DNA of 64,000 nt from positions 1 through 64,000 of the forward strand of contig JAFDED010000004.1 of NCBI GenBank assembly GCA_019310535.1, given 5' to 3'. This document shows, in pieces, positions 19,146 to 28,703 of the stretch (the stretch's first letter is position 1; every line of letters starts with the position of its first letter). The DNA is from Deltaproteobacteria bacterium. Lineage in GTDB: Bacteria > Desulfobacterota > JAFDED01. The notes under the pieces were generated by a model. The model was not told the origin of the DNA. It did not search any database and worked only from the letters and a program-made list of their open reading frames with translations. The translations under genes and the position numbers were made by a program.

Positions 19146-20150
19146 ATGCATAAAGAAGATATTTACCGCGGGATTGAAGAGCATTTCGAGGCGATGCTCT
19201 CCCGCGAAGGAAGAAAACACAGCAATGAAAAATGGAAAATCCTGAAGGTTTTTCTTGAGATCGATGATCACTGCACCGTTCAGGATATTGCCCATCGGCT
19301 GGAATCGCAAGGCTCGAAAATTTCAGAAGAGCTCATCCGGGATACAATGGAAAGTTTCTGCCGGTATGGCATATCCGGAAAAAGGCGGTTCGAGGGAAAG
19401 GACGTGCTTTATGAGCATCTCTACCCCGGGAGTCATCACGATCATTTCGTCTGTATAAAGTGCGGAAAAATAATCGAGTTCACAAATCATGAAATGGAGA
19501 AAATTCAGTATCGGATAGCCCGGCGGTCGGGGTTCTATCCTTTACACCATCTGATGGAAATGTATGGTCTGTGTTCTGCGTGCTATGAGGATCGCAAGGA
19601 CATTTTACCGCTGGTCCAGGCCTCACCGGGAGAGCGGCTGGTGATCGAGCAGCTTCAGTGCGGCCGAGGCATGGCGAACCGATTGAACAGTTTGGGTCTT
19701 ACCGTGGGAACGCGTCTCGAAGTGATTGGCAATCCAGGGTTTGGTCCTGTGCTCGTTGCCGTCAGGGGATCCAGGCTCGGATTGGGGCATGAAATGGCAC
19801 AAAAAATCATGGTTTGCCCGGTCGGGGACGGGGATTTCCAGGAAGATTCAGCAGATATGGAAACCTCGGGCGAAACTGAGCGCCCATCTCCAAAAAGAGT
19901 TGAGACCAAGAAGGCAGTGGAAAAAAATTTGAGTCAGCTCCGAGAGGGACAAAGGGGTGTTATCAAGCGTATCGCTGGCAGGGGCTATTTTCGCCACAGA
20001 TTAATGGAAATGGGATTTACTCCGGGCTCAGAGGTTTACGTCGAAAAATACGCCCCTTTGAAAGATCCCATTGAGTATATTCTCAAGGGATATCATGTCA
20101 GCTTGCGCCGAGGTGAGGCTGCGAATGTCATAATTGAGGAAATTGGTTGA
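19146..20150 (+). CDS. Fur-FeoA-FeoA fusion protein
   Basis: The 334-residue product joins three parts. Residues 1-155 form a Fur-like winged helix and dimerisation domain (HHDHFVCIKCGKIIEF, with a second CSAC pair). Residues about 165-230 form a FeoA/SH3-like domain (NRLNSLGLTVGTRLEV). After an acidic, low-complexity linker, residues about 260-330 form a second FeoA domain (HRLMEMGFTPGSEVYV). ATG 19146 has GAGG nine bases upstream and is preferred to the listed TTG at 19122. FeoA normally assists FeoB; fusion to a Fur domain could tie iron sensing to transport. Its DNA-binding helix is less like canonical Fur than that of its neighbour. Confidence 0.88.
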   Translation: MHKEDIYRGIEEHFEAMLSREGRKHSNEKWKILKVFLEIDDHCTVQDIAHRLESQGSKISEELIRDTMESFCRYGISGKRRFEGKDVLYEHLYPGSHHDHFVCIKCGKIIEFTNHEMEKIQYRIARRSGFYPLHHLMEMYGLCSACYEDRKDILPLVQASPGERLVIEQLQCGRGMANRLNSLGLTVGTRLEVIGNPGFGPVLVAVRGSRLGLGHEMAQKIMVCPVGDGDFQEDSADMETSGETERPSPKRVETKKAVEKNLSQLREGQRGVIKRIAGRGYFRHRLMEMGFTPGSEVYVEKYAPLKDPIEYILKGYHVSLRRGEAANVIIEEIG

Positions 20151-20176
20151 TTTTTATTAAATTCTTATTGCTTAAC
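20141..20176. repeat. 36-bp repeat, copy 2
   Basis: Near-identical (34 of 36) to 13121-13156. It overlaps the last codons and stop of the Fur-FeoA gene and marks the left side of the 440-bp insert before feoB. Confidence 0.7.
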
Positions 20177-20243
20177 CATTGGACCGAAAGCTGCGATTCA
20201 ATACCGGCCAAACCTTAATGGCATTCAGGTTTCATGAGGGGTG

Positions 20244-20267
20244 GCCCGGACAATTTATTGTCCGGGC
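20244..20267. repeat. Perfect hairpin in feo spacer
   Basis: GCCCGGACAAT and ATTGTCCGGGC form an 11-bp perfect inverted repeat around TT. No T-run follows, so it is more like a repeat-type palindrome than a terminator. Confidence 0.65.
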
Positions 20268-20350
20268 TGCGCAGCAGCAAGAGGCAGTACATGGCTCGTT
20301 TAATGGTTCCCGGGCGCGGGGTGCACCGGGCAAAACCTCTTGTCGCTTCG

Positions 20351-20466
20351 CGCCCCGGACGACAGGTCGTCCGGGGCGCCCCAACAACATTTTTCATCCA
20401 TTATCGGCGGCAATTTGACCGTAATATCGTTGATCAATCTGTTGCTGATCAAAGTGGATAATTCTA
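20351..20466. repeat. Dispersed hairpin-plus-tail repeat, copy 1
   Basis: It begins with a perfect 13-bp hairpin (CGCCCCGGACGAC, 20351-20378) and continues with a roughly 85-bp tail including TTGATCAATCTGTTGCTGATC. The tail is nearly identical to that at 50.62-50.70 kb. On the minus strand most differences between the copies fall at third codon positions of one reading frame (ELSTLISN...NDITVKLPPI), which suggests a formerly coding tail. A DnaA-box-like AGTGGATAA is also shared. Confidence 0.75.
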
Positions 20467-20589
20467 TTGAGGAAAAAGGTTCGTGAGGATTTTTCAGTGC
20501 CAAGCGGGATTTTTTCCGGATATGCCCTCCCAGCCTGAAGCCAGGTAAAAAACCGTTCTTATAAGAGGAATAGATAAAGGATTTGCACG

Positions 20590-22683
20590 ATGCCTAAAAC
20601 TATAACCATTGCCCTTACAGGCAATCCCAATTCGGGGAAAACCACCATATTCAATAATCTGACGGGTGCACGCCAGAAAGTCGGGAACTGGGGCGGTGTT
20701 ACCGTAGAGATGAAGAAAGGTCTGTGTCGGCACGGCGACTATTCCATCAGGGTGGTGGACCTCCCTGGAACTTACAGCCTTACTGCTTACTCCATCGAAG
20801 AGATTATAGCCCGTAATTATATCGTTGAAGAGCGTCCGGACGTAGTCGTGGATGTCATTGACGCATCGAATTTGGAACGAAATCTTTACCTGGCCACGCA
20901 GCTCATCGAGCTGGATGTCAAGCTGATTTTTGTGCTCAATATGGCTGATGTGGCCAAAAATCGCGGATTTCGCATCGATGCAGAGACGCTGGGTAGATTG
21001 CTGGGTGTGCCGGTAGTCTTCACCGTGGGAACCCGTAACGAGGGCACAAAAGAGGTCCTTGACAAAGTAGTACAGGTGTATGAAGACAGCGATACCAATT
21101 CGCGTAATATCTATGTGCATTATGGCAGGGAGATTGAGGAGGAGATTGTAAAAATTCAGAATCTTCTCAACTGTGATGCAAAAATCGACCGCTCATACTC
21201 GCCGCGCTGGTTGTCAGTAAAGCTTTTGGAAAATGATCCGGAGGTTCGCAAAACGCTTCAGCAGAAGCAATGCCTTGACGAAAAACTGGTAAAGCAGGTA
21301 AATCAGAGCTGCGAGCATTTGAAGTCCATTTTTAAAGATGATCCCGAGTCTGTCATCACTGAGAGACGCTATGGGTTCATCAGCGGCGCCCTGCGCGAAA
21401 CAATGAAAAGTCCCCCCTGGGATCGTCGATACCTCTCCGATCAGATTGATAAGATTCTCACCAATCGACTTCTTGGATTTCCTCTTTTCTTTTTTTTCAT
21501 ATGGCTCATGTTCAAGTTTACATTTGACCTGGGCAATTATCCCATGGAGTGGATTGACCAGGGGGTAGTGGCGTTGCAGAGTTGGGTCCGGTGGGTTATC
21601 CCTTCAGGCTTGTTTCGAGACTTGCTGGTGGAGGGGATATTATCAGGCGTGGGCAGTGTGCTGGTTTTTTTGCCCAACATATTCATACTATTCTTCTGCA
21701 TTGCAATTTTTGAAGATACAGGGTACATGGCCCGGGCTGCATTTATCATGGACAAAATCATGCACTCCATGGGTCTCCACGGAAAAAGCTTCATCCCCAT
21801 GATCATGGGGTTTGGTTGCACCGTACCGGCCATCATGGCGACCCGAACACTGGAGAGTCGCAGGGACCGCTTCCTGACCATCCTGCTTTTGCCGCTGATC
21901 TCTTGCTCCGCTCGACTTCCGGTCTATATTTTACTGGCAGGCGCTTTTTTTCACCGACATGCCGGCAATGTCATTTTTAGCATTTATATTCTGGGGATCG
22001 TGTTGGTTTTGCTCCTGGGGCAGATTTTTAAACGTGTTCTTTTTCCGGGCCAGGCAGAGCCTTTTGTCCTGGAGCTCCCTCCTTACCGAATGCCTACACT
22101 CAAAGGGCTGGTAATCCACATGTGGGAACGTGGTTCGCTTTTTTTGAAAAAAATGGGAACCGTCATTCTGGTAGGAGCTGTCATAGTGTGGTTTCTCAGC
22201 ACCTTTCCCAGGCAGAACCCGGCGGAGCATGATGTCCGGGGAGCTGTTTCCAGGGGGGAGGTATCTTCACCGGGGTCCGAGGTAATCCAGCCTTTATCCT
22301 ATCTTGAAAAAATCGGTTATACATTGGAGCCTCTGGTAACTCCGCTTGGGTTCGACTGGAGACATTCCGTTGCGTTATTAACCGGTTTTGTTGCTAAAGA
22401 AGTGATTATCAGCACCATGGGAGTACTCTATCACGTTAAAGATGCGAATGAGGAGTCGGAATCACTGCGTCAGGCCATCCGGAGTTCCATGACACCGCTG
22501 ACGGCGTATGCCTTAATGGCTTTTGTGTTGATTTATACCCCGTGTCTGGCAACAGTGGCTGCCATTCGCCGAGAAACAGGATCTTGGAGGTGGGCACACT
22601 TTTCTGTGGGTGTTAGTCTTTTGTTAGCTTGGGCCGTTGCCTTCGTTATCTATCGCGCAGGCCAGGGATTGGGGTTCAGCTAA
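20590..22683 (+). CDS. feoB: Ferrous iron transporter FeoB
   Basis: FeoB is the main ferrous iron permease. The cytosolic G domain has G1 GNPNSGKTT, G3 DLPGTYS and G4 NMAD, followed by a helical spacer domain. From about residue 295 onward there are multiple membrane segments with the conserved core motifs (GFGCTVPAIMATRTLE and GFVAKEVIIST). The length of 697 residues is typical of a FeoB without fused FeoA or FeoC. It is preceded by the repeat-bearing spacer and followed 21 bp later by a small Cys-rich membrane protein gene. Iron regulation through Fur is likely from context. Confidence 0.96.
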   Translation: MPKTITIALTGNPNSGKTTIFNNLTGARQKVGNWGGVTVEMKKGLCRHGDYSIRVVDLPGTYSLTAYSIEEIIARNYIVEERPDVVVDVIDASNLERNLYLATQLIELDVKLIFVLNMADVAKNRGFRIDAETLGRLLGVPVVFTVGTRNEGTKEVLDKVVQVYEDSDTNSRNIYVHYGREIEEEIVKIQNLLNCDAKIDRSYSPRWLSVKLLENDPEVRKTLQQKQCLDEKLVKQVNQSCEHLKSIFKDDPESVITERRYGFISGALRETMKSPPWDRRYLSDQIDKILTNRLLGFPLFFFFIWLMFKFTFDLGNYPMEWIDQGVVALQSWVRWVIPSGLFRDLLVEGILSGVGSVLVFLPNIFILFFCIAIFEDTGYMARAAFIMDKIMHSMGLHGKSFIPMIMGFGCTVPAIMATRTLESRRDRFLTILLLPLISCSARLPVYILLAGAFFHRHAGNVIFSIYILGIVLVLLLGQIFKRVLFPGQAEPFVLELPPYRMPTLKGLVIHMWERGSLFLKKMGTVILVGAVIVWFLSTFPRQNPAEHDVRGAVSRGEVSSPGSEVIQPLSYLEKIGYTLEPLVTPLGFDWRHSVALLTGFVAKEVIISTMGVLYHVKDANEESESLRQAIRSSMTPLTAYALMAFVLIYTPCLATVAAIRRETGSWRWAHFSVGVSLLLAWAVAFVIYRAGQGLGFS

Positions 22684-22704
22684 AGACACGTAAGAGAGAG
22701 ACAG

Positions 22705-22902
22705 ATGGAAACTTTAATCATTACGATCATATTTTTAATCGCAGTGGCGCTGGCTGGACGGCATATTGTGAAGATTTTTATGGGCCGCCGAGGCGTGTGC
22801 TGCTGTCCGGCCTCGGAAAATGGAATTTGTTCGGGAAAGCCACAGGACGCCTGCACCGGAGATCAGGATTTACATAAGCCGCGTTGCTGCGATGGTAGCT
22901 AA
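22705..22902 (+). CDS. Small FeoB-associated Cys-rich membrane protein
   Basis: The 65-residue protein has one N-terminal membrane helix (LIITIIFLIAVALA) and a C-terminal cytosolic or periplasmic tail with seven cysteines, starting GVCCCPA and ending CCDG. This layout fits the small FeoB-associated Cys-rich membrane protein family. A purine-rich ribosome-binding site precedes the ATG, 21 bp after feoB, so it is the last gene of the feo unit. A role in binding iron at the FeoB exit, or in assembly, is plausible but not shown. Confidence 0.8.
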   Translation: METLIITIIFLIAVALAGRHIVKIFMGRRGVCCCPASENGICSGKPQDACTGDQDLHKPRCCDGS

Positions 22903-22965
22903 AAAAATATTGTGCGGTGGATAACCTCGTTGATATGCCACTCTTTTTAGCACCTCATGATTATA

Positions 22966-22988
22966 CCGCTTTACTCGGTAAAGTGCGG
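22966..22988 (+). terminator. Possible stem-loop after the feo genes
   Basis: CCGCTTTAC and GTAAAGtgCGG form an imperfect stem about 60 bp after the last feo gene, followed by GTTTAATT. The T-run is short, so termination is only a suggestion. Confidence 0.35.
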
Positions 22989-23022
22989 GTTTAATTCCAA
23001 GATATTAATTCCAAGACTTCTC

Positions 23023-23051
23023 TTGACAAAAAGAGAAACCCTCGATAATGT
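23023..23051 (+). promoter_or_regulatory. Promoter for hsp20
   Basis: TTGACA (23023-23028), a 17-bp spacer and TAATGT (23046-23051) form a good housekeeping-type promoter 134 bp upstream of the hsp20 start. No CIRCE or clear heat-shock element was found. Confidence 0.6.
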
Positions 23052-23184
23052 GAAAAATGCCTTACCTTAAATGAGTGTCCCGGTTAATGTGCAAATAATT
23101 GATCCGCGGGGGAGATTACCGGTTGTTCCGGCGTGTACCTGGAAAAAGCATTGGTTTCCGGGGAACGTTGAAAAGAGGTAAAGA

Positions 23185-23625
23185 ATGGAGTATTTTAACA
23201 ATAACCTGCTAATAAAAATAGATGTCGTTCAAAAAAGAACAGAGGAAATGATAAAAGAGTTTTTCGGCGATGCATACTCCACGAAATTGCTTGAATATCG
23301 TTATTGGACGCCCGCCGTGGATATTTATGAAACTGATGAAGATATTATCATCCTCGTGGAGCTGGCCGGTGTAAGGCGGGAAGATATCTCAGTTATACTT
23401 GACTGCGACGCGGTCTGCATCGTCGGAAAAAGAATTGCCTCTACCATTCCGCACAAAATTCGCCAGCACCAGATGGAGATACCTTTTGGGGTGTTTAAGC
23501 GGGTTTTTAGAGTTTCGGTCCCTATTAAGGGTGACGAGGTTGAGGCGAGTTTTCAGGATGGCTTCCTGACCATCCGAATGCCCAAGCAAGGGCCGGTTTC
23601 AGTGAAAATCTATGTGGAAAAGTGA
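23185..23625 (+). CDS. Hsp20/alpha-crystallin small heat-shock protein
   Basis: This is a 146-residue ATP-independent holdase. The alpha-crystallin domain spans about residues 45-140: it begins WTPAVDIYETDEDIIIL, includes LAGVRREDISV, and ends with the GFLTIRMPK signature. A C-terminal IxI-like element (VKIYV) follows. GAGGTAAAG precedes the ATG. It sits just upstream of lon, so a protein quality-control pair is suggested, although a 98-bp gap separates them. Confidence 0.93.
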   Translation: MEYFNNNLLIKIDVVQKRTEEMIKEFFGDAYSTKLLEYRYWTPAVDIYETDEDIIILVELAGVRREDISVILDCDAVCIVGKRIASTIPHKIRQHQMEIPFGVFKRVFRVSVPIKGDEVEASFQDGFLTIRMPKQGPVSVKIYVEK

Positions 23626-23723
23626 AATGGTTTTATTTTCAGGAAGAAGTCGTGTATGTGATGATGGATATTTTTCCAATGACTTAGTTGAAATGGATAT
23701 GTAGCGTTTGTTATGGGAGTTTC

Positions 23724-26162
23724 ATGGTGAGCGCGGAGACCGAAAAAAAGAATGGAGAAACCGAGCCGGCTCAGAATGCGCCGGAGGAGCCATCGTCATC
23801 TGTCCCCAGTGAGATTCCAATTCTTCCCACGGGGGATATGGTGATTTTCCCACGGATGATTCTTCCCCTGCTGGTCAAGCAGGAAAACTTGGTCAAGATG
23901 ATTGAAGATCTGATTGTTGGGGATAGAATCCTGGGAACGGTGCTTCTTCGGCAGCCGGAAGTTGAAGAAGTAAAGCCGGAAAATCTTTACTCCATTGGGA
24001 CGGCCAGCATTATCCACAAGATGGTGAAGATGTTCGATGGCGGTATTCGCCTGTTGGTACAGGGGCTTGAGCGGGTTCAGATACAGCGGTTTTCCACCGA
24101 AACACCATATTTTCGTGCGGCTGTGGAAATTTTGGAAGACCGGATAGAGGAGGGAGAGCATGAGGAAATAGCGGCGCTGATGGTGAATATTCGCAATATG
24201 TTCCAGCGGATCATGGAGCTTTCACCTCATCTGCCCTCAGAACTGGGCGCCATGCTTACCAGCGTGGAGGAGCCGGGCAGTCTGGCCGATCTACTGTCCG
24301 CCAATCTTAATATCCCTTTGACCGACAAGCAAGAAATATTGGAGACGCTCTCGGTTTTGGATAGACTAAAAAAAGTTTTGGTTAAGCTCAATCAACAACT
24401 GGAGGTGCTTGAGCTCGGCAATAAGATCCAGTCCCAGGTAAAAGAGGGAATAGACAAAAGCCAGAGGGAGTACTTTTTAAGAGAGCAGCTCAAGGCCATC
24501 CAAAAGGAACTGGGCGAAAAGGACGAGCGAACGGTTGAAATTGAGGAACTTCGCGAGCGCCTTGAAAAGGCGGGCCTCCCGGAAGGCGCCATGAAAGAAG
24601 CCCTCAGGGAGTTGGACCGGCTTGCCAGTATGCCTCCGGCCGCGGCTGAATACACAGTGGCCCGGACGTACCTGGAATGGCTTATCGAGTTGCCATGGAA
24701 CCTTTCCACGGAAGACAATCTGGACATTTCAGCCGCAAAAGAAGTGCTGGACGAGGATCATTACAATCTGGAAAAACTCAAAAAGCGCGTTATAGAATAC
24801 CTGGCCGTACGGCAGCTCAAAAAAGATATGAAAGGTCCCATTTTATGTTTTGTGGGTCCCCCCGGTACAGGGAAAACCTCTCTCGGCCAATCGATCGCAA
24901 GGGCACTGGGACGGAAATTTATGCGTATATCCCTTGGTGGCGTGCGGGACGAGGCGGAGATTCGCGGTCATCGACGCACATATGTGGGTGCGCTTCCGGG
25001 GAGGATTATCCAGGGTATCCGCCGGGTCGGGTTCAACAACCCCGTCTTTATGCTGGACGAGATTGATAAACTGGGGATGGACTTTCGCGGCGATCCGTCC
25101 TCCGCGCTCCTGGAAGTTCTGGATCCCGAGCAAAATTTTTCTTTTTCCGATCACTACCTGGATGTGGAGTTCGATCTCTCCCGAGTGATGTTCATTGCCA
25201 CCGCAAACATCCTGGACACCATCCCCCCGGCGCTACTGGACCGGATGGAGGTGCTGAATTTACCGGGATACACCGAAGAAGAGAAACTGGGAATCGCCCG
25301 TAAGTATTTGATTCCTCGCCAGATTCGAGAGCACGGGATACGGGAAGATCAGCTTAGAATCGAGGATGAGGCTGTTAAGGCAATAATACGCGGCTACACC
25401 CGGGAGGCCGGCCTTCGAAACCTGGAGCGAGAGATTGCCACGATTTGCAGGGGCGTTGCCCGAAAGGTGGTGGAAGGTCATTATGAGTCCATCACTATCC
25501 GCTCCGAGGACCTCCATGAGTATTTGGGAGCAATAAAGTTCATATTCGAGGCAGCGGAACGCACTGCTGAGCCTGGAGTTGCCACCGGCCTTGCCTGGAC
25601 TCCTGCGGGTGGAGACATTTTATTTGTGGAAGCAACCCGGATGCCGGGCAAGCAGAATCTCACCCTCACGGGTTCCCTGGGAGAAATCATGAAAGAGTCG
25701 GCACAGGCCGCTCTGAGTTATATCCGTTCCCGGTCGCAGGAATTGGACATTCCCGAGGACATATTCAGCAAAAACGACATTCACATCCATGTTCCGGCGG
25801 GCGCTATTCCCAAAGACGGCCCTTCGGCGGGGGTCACAATCTTCACAGCACTGGTTTCGCTTCTCACCGATCGTCCTGTCCGCAGCGATATCGCTATGAC
25901 CGGTGAGATTACCCTGCGAGGCCTCGTGTTGCCGGTAGGCGGGATCAAAGAAAAGGTACTGGCGGCCCATCGGGCAGGGCTTCGACAGGTTATCCTTCCC
26001 AGACGAAATGAAAAGGATCTAGAGGATATTCCGGAGACCGTAAAGAAGGATATGACGTTTCACTTTGTCGATCGCATGAGCGAGCTTGTAAACCTTTCCC
26101 TGCGGCGCGATGGCGCGGTCAGTGCCGAAGTAACGAACGGAAATCGAAAAGAACGTCCGTAA
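23724..26162 (+). CDS. lon: ATP-dependent Lon protease
   Basis: Lon degrades misfolded and regulatory proteins in the cytosol. Order: LON substrate-binding domain (about residues 40-240, [14 protein letters not shown]), coiled-coil region, AAA+ domain with Walker [12 protein letters not shown] and Walker [10 protein letters not shown], then the protease domain with the catalytic serine in KDGPSAGVT (near residue 700) and lysine in [17 protein letters not shown] 23724 with GGGAG upstream gives 812 residues and is preferred to the listed 23688 start. A non-conserved acidic/Ser-rich stretch precedes the LON domain. Confidence 0.96.
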   Translation: MVSAETEKKNGETEPAQNAPEEPSSSVPSEIPILPTGDMVIFPRMILPLLVKQENLVKMIEDLIVGDRILGTVLLRQPEVEEVKPENLYSIGTASIIHKMVKMFDGGIRLLVQGLERVQIQRFSTETPYFRAAVEILEDRIEEGEHEEIAALMVNIRNMFQRIMELSPHLPSELGAMLTSVEEPGSLADLLSANLNIPLTDKQEILETLSVLDRLKKVLVKLNQQLEVLELGNKIQSQVKEGIDKSQREYFLREQLKAIQKELGEKDERTVEIEELRERLEKAGLPEGAMKEALRELDRLASMPPAAAEYTVARTYLEWLIELPWNLSTEDNLDISAAKEVLDEDHYNLEKLKKRVIEYLAVRQLKKDMKGPILCFVGPPGTGKTSLGQSIARALGRKFMRISLGGVRDEAEIRGHRRTYVGALPGRIIQGIRRVGFNNPVFMLDEIDKLGMDFRGDPSSALLEVLDPEQNFSFSDHYLDVEFDLSRVMFIATANILDTIPPALLDRMEVLNLPGYTEEEKLGIARKYLIPRQIREHGIREDQLRIEDEAVKAIIRGYTREAGLRNLEREIATICRGVARKVVEGHYESITIRSEDLHEYLGAIKFIFEAAERTAEPGVATGLAWTPAGGDILFVEATRMPGKQNLTLTGSLGEIMKESAQAALSYIRSRSQELDIPEDIFSKNDIHIHVPAGAIPKDGPSAGVTIFTALVSLLTDRPVRSDIAMTGEITLRGLVLPVGGIKEKVLAAHRAGLRQVILPRRNEKDLEDIPETVKKDMTFHFVDRMSELVNLSLRRDGAVSAEVTNGNRKERP

Positions 26163-26298
26163 ATCTTGAACCGCCTTCATATCAAAAACACCCTCTCCCT
26201 TTTCATTGCTGACCTCCGTTAAGATCGACATTTCATTCTTAACGCTTCTTATTAAGAATGGTGATGGAATGCGATCTTGGTGCCGTGAGGATAAAGAC

Positions 26299-27840
26299 AT
26301 GATACACATGAACATTAAAGAGACGTTAGACGAGCTCGGCATACGAGAAGTCAACTCCGGTGTGTTTGCAGGGCAATGGATTGAAAAACCATCGGGCGGT
26401 GAACTGGTTTCCTTTTCGCCTATCAATGGAGAGCCCATTGCCCGGGTGCTCATAGCGTCGGAGAGAGATCTCGATCACGTGCTGGAATCCGCTCAGCATG
26501 CGTTCAGGCAATGGCGAATGGTGCCCGCACCGACGCGCGGGGAGATAGTCCGGCAGATCGGCCTGGCCCTTCGGGAGAAGAAAAGCGCTCTGGGTCGTTT
26601 GGTTACTCTGGAGATGGGAAAAATTCTGCCCGAGGGCGAGGGCGAAGTACAGGAGATGATCGATATTTCGGATTTTGTTGTGGGTCTCTCCCGGCAGTTG
26701 TACGGACTGACCATGGCCAGCGAACGGCCATTGCACCGCCTTTATGAGCAATGGCATCCCCTCGGGCCCGTGGGCGTCATCACCGCATTCAATTTTCCAG
26801 TGGCGGTCTGGTCATGGAATGCGTTGCTGGCAGCCGTGTGCGGCGACACCATTGTGTGGAAACCCTCCAGCCAGGTGCCCCTGTGTGCCATCGCTGTGCA
26901 GAACATTGTCAACGGTGTGCTCTCCAGGAATGGATACACCGGTGTTATGAACCTGGTGATCGGCAGCGGTGATACGATAGGTGAAAGGTTCATAGCCGAT
27001 CGGCGCGTACCGCTGATCAGTGCCACGGGATCCTGTCCCATGGGGAAGCGCGTGGCCGAGGTCGTGAGTAAACGGCTGGGACGAACCATCCTGGAGTTGG
27101 GAGGAAACAACGCCGTTATCATCATGGACGATGCCGACCTTGATCTGGCCGTTCGGGCCGTTTTATTCGGCGCCGTGGGCACAGCGGGACAACGCTGTAC
27201 AACCATCCGCCGGCTGATCCTGCACAAACGCATTACCCGTGATATGACAGAACGTCTGGTTCAAGCTTATGGTGATGTCCCTATCGGCAATCCTCTAGAG
27301 CCCGGTATCCTGATGGGGCCCATGGTCAGCCGCCGGGCGGTTGAGGACATGATGAGGGCCCTGGAAAGGATACGTCGGGAAGGGGGGAAAATACTGTACG
27401 GGGGAAAGTTGGTGGAGGATCCGGCACTGAAAAGAGGCTGTTATGTTCAACCCGCGCTGGTGAAGGCCCGCAAAGAAATGCCCATTCTTCAGGAGGAGGT
27501 CTTTGCCCCGATCCTCTACGTAATCGAGGTTGAGGACCTACCGGAAGCTCTGGAAGTTCATAATGATGTGCCGCAAGGGCTCAGTTCCGCAATATTTACA
27601 GATAGTCTTCGGACTGCGGAGACGTTCCTGGGGCCGGCGGGAAGCGATTGCGGCATCGCCAATGTCAATATCGGCACCAGCGGGGCGGAGATCGGGGGAG
27701 CCTTTGGGGGAGAGAAAGACACCGGGGGCGGCCGGGAAGCCGGTTCAGACTCGTGGAAGGCCTATATGAGGCGCCAGACCGTTACCATCAACTGGTCCAG
27801 GGAACTCCCTCTTGCCCAGGGGATTAAGTTTGGGAATTGA
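26299..27840 (+). CDS. ALDH7-type semialdehyde dehydrogenase
   Basis: This is an NAD(P)-dependent aldehyde dehydrogenase of 513 residues. Catalytic Cys is in GTAGQRCTT and the general-base Glu in LELGGNN. The C-terminal region (NIGTSGAEIGGAFGGEK, then GSDSWKAYMRR) closely matches ALDH7 enzymes, which oxidise alpha-aminoadipic semialdehyde / piperideine-6-carboxylate in lysine breakdown. ATG 26299 has GAGG eight bases upstream and is preferred to the listed 26206 start. No lysine-catabolic partner gene is adjacent, so the substrate is inferred from the family only. Confidence 0.88.
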   Translation: MIHMNIKETLDELGIREVNSGVFAGQWIEKPSGGELVSFSPINGEPIARVLIASERDLDHVLESAQHAFRQWRMVPAPTRGEIVRQIGLALREKKSALGRLVTLEMGKILPEGEGEVQEMIDISDFVVGLSRQLYGLTMASERPLHRLYEQWHPLGPVGVITAFNFPVAVWSWNALLAAVCGDTIVWKPSSQVPLCAIAVQNIVNGVLSRNGYTGVMNLVIGSGDTIGERFIADRRVPLISATGSCPMGKRVAEVVSKRLGRTILELGGNNAVIIMDDADLDLAVRAVLFGAVGTAGQRCTTIRRLILHKRITRDMTERLVQAYGDVPIGNPLEPGILMGPMVSRRAVEDMMRALERIRREGGKILYGGKLVEDPALKRGCYVQPALVKARKEMPILQEEVFAPILYVIEVEDLPEALEVHNDVPQGLSSAIFTDSLRTAETFLGPAGSDCGIANVNIGTSGAEIGGAFGGEKDTGGGREAGSDSWKAYMRRQTVTINWSRELPLAQGIKFGN

Positions 27841-28019
27841 CGGTTTTGATCAGTCCGCGGAGTCGCCCTTAAGCCATTGCGTCTCCCGGGTGGAACCGGA
27901 TACTAAGCGTCGCAGGAGCTAAGCCTTGTTGGTTGGAAATGCCGTACTCAAGCTCCTCTCGAGCGTTTCCGCAGAGACAACCTTCCTGGATGGGCAATAG
28001 TGTATAAGGAGAAAAATCC

Positions 28020-28703
28020 ATGAGCAAAAATGTAGCGCTGATTCATGCCACCCGAGCGGCCATCGAGCCAACCCATACAGCCCTGCATGAGGCGTTGCCT
28101 GCCCATGAGATCGTTCATTATATGGACGAGGCGCTTTTAAAAATTGCCCATGACAAAGGCTCCACCTCTTCCGAGGTTTTGCGCAGGTTCTTCAGATTGT
28201 TTATTTCGGCCGAGGAAGGGGGCGCCTGTGTGGCGCTGATGACCTGTTCTTCATTAACAAAGTGTGCTGACCTTCTGAGGCCCATGCTGCGGTTTCCGGT
28301 GGTCAAGATCGATACACCCATGATGGAAAGGGCCGTTTCTTTCGGGGGAAAAATCGGCATTGTGGCCACGATGTCCAGCGCCATAAATCCTGCGCGCGAA
28401 CAACTCGAACAGATCGCCCGGGAGAGGGGTGTGATCCTTAATGAGCGGTCTGTTGTGGTCGAGGGCGCTTTTCAAGCATTAATTGACAATGATCGGGAGC
28501 GACATGACCAACTGGTGATGAAGAAAGTTCGCGCCCTTGCCCGCGGCTGTGATGCTATTGTTCTCGCCCAGGCATCCATCGCCGGGGTAGCTGCAAGGGA
28601 TGACCTGAAGATTTCTGTTCCTGTCTTGACCAGCCCACCACTGGCCGCCGCTCGTGTGAGGGAAATCCTGGAGCGGGGTAAAAAGGCGCATCATACCGCG
28701 TGA
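28020..28703 (+). CDS. Asp/Glu racemase-superfamily protein
   Basis: This 227-residue protein has the Asp/Glu/hydantoin racemase fold. The first catalytic Cys is present in LMTCSSLT. At the second position, where racemases have a GCT-like Cys, it reads VLAQASIAG, with no Cys. Enzymes with one Cys (such as decarboxylases and isomerases of this superfamily) suggest a reaction other than classical two-base racemisation. GGAGAAAA precedes the ATG. It lies 179 bp after the ALDH gene; functional linkage is possible but not shown. Confidence 0.8.
   Translation: MSKNVALIHATRAAIEPTHTALHEALPAHEIVHYMDEALLKIAHDKGSTSSEVLRRFFRLFISAEEGGACVALMTCSSLTKCADLLRPMLRFPVVKIDTPMMERAVSFGGKIGIVATMSSAINPAREQLEQIARERGVILNERSVVVEGAFQALIDNDRERHDQLVMKKVRALARGCDAIVLAQASIAGVAARDDLKISVPVLTSPPLAAARVREILERGKKAHHTA

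Larger units (their letters stand above)
20151..20589. other. 439-bp gene-free spacer between feoA fusion and feoB
   Basis: feoA and feoB are usually adjacent, but here the gap holds two perfect hairpins (20244-20267 and 20351-20378) and one copy of a dispersed repeat that recurs at about 50.6 kb. Small ORFs here lack ribosome-binding sites. The spacer looks like an inserted non-autonomous or decayed element. Whether transcription passes through it is unknown. Confidence 0.65.

Noticed and set aside
20494-21120. 208-residue minus-strand ORF
   Set aside because: Mostly antisense to feoB, whose G-domain motifs are unambiguous; no family match.
22930-22990. Possible CIRCE element upstream of hsp20
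   Set aside because: Only a partial TTAGCACC word is present; the inverted GAGTGCTAA half is missing.
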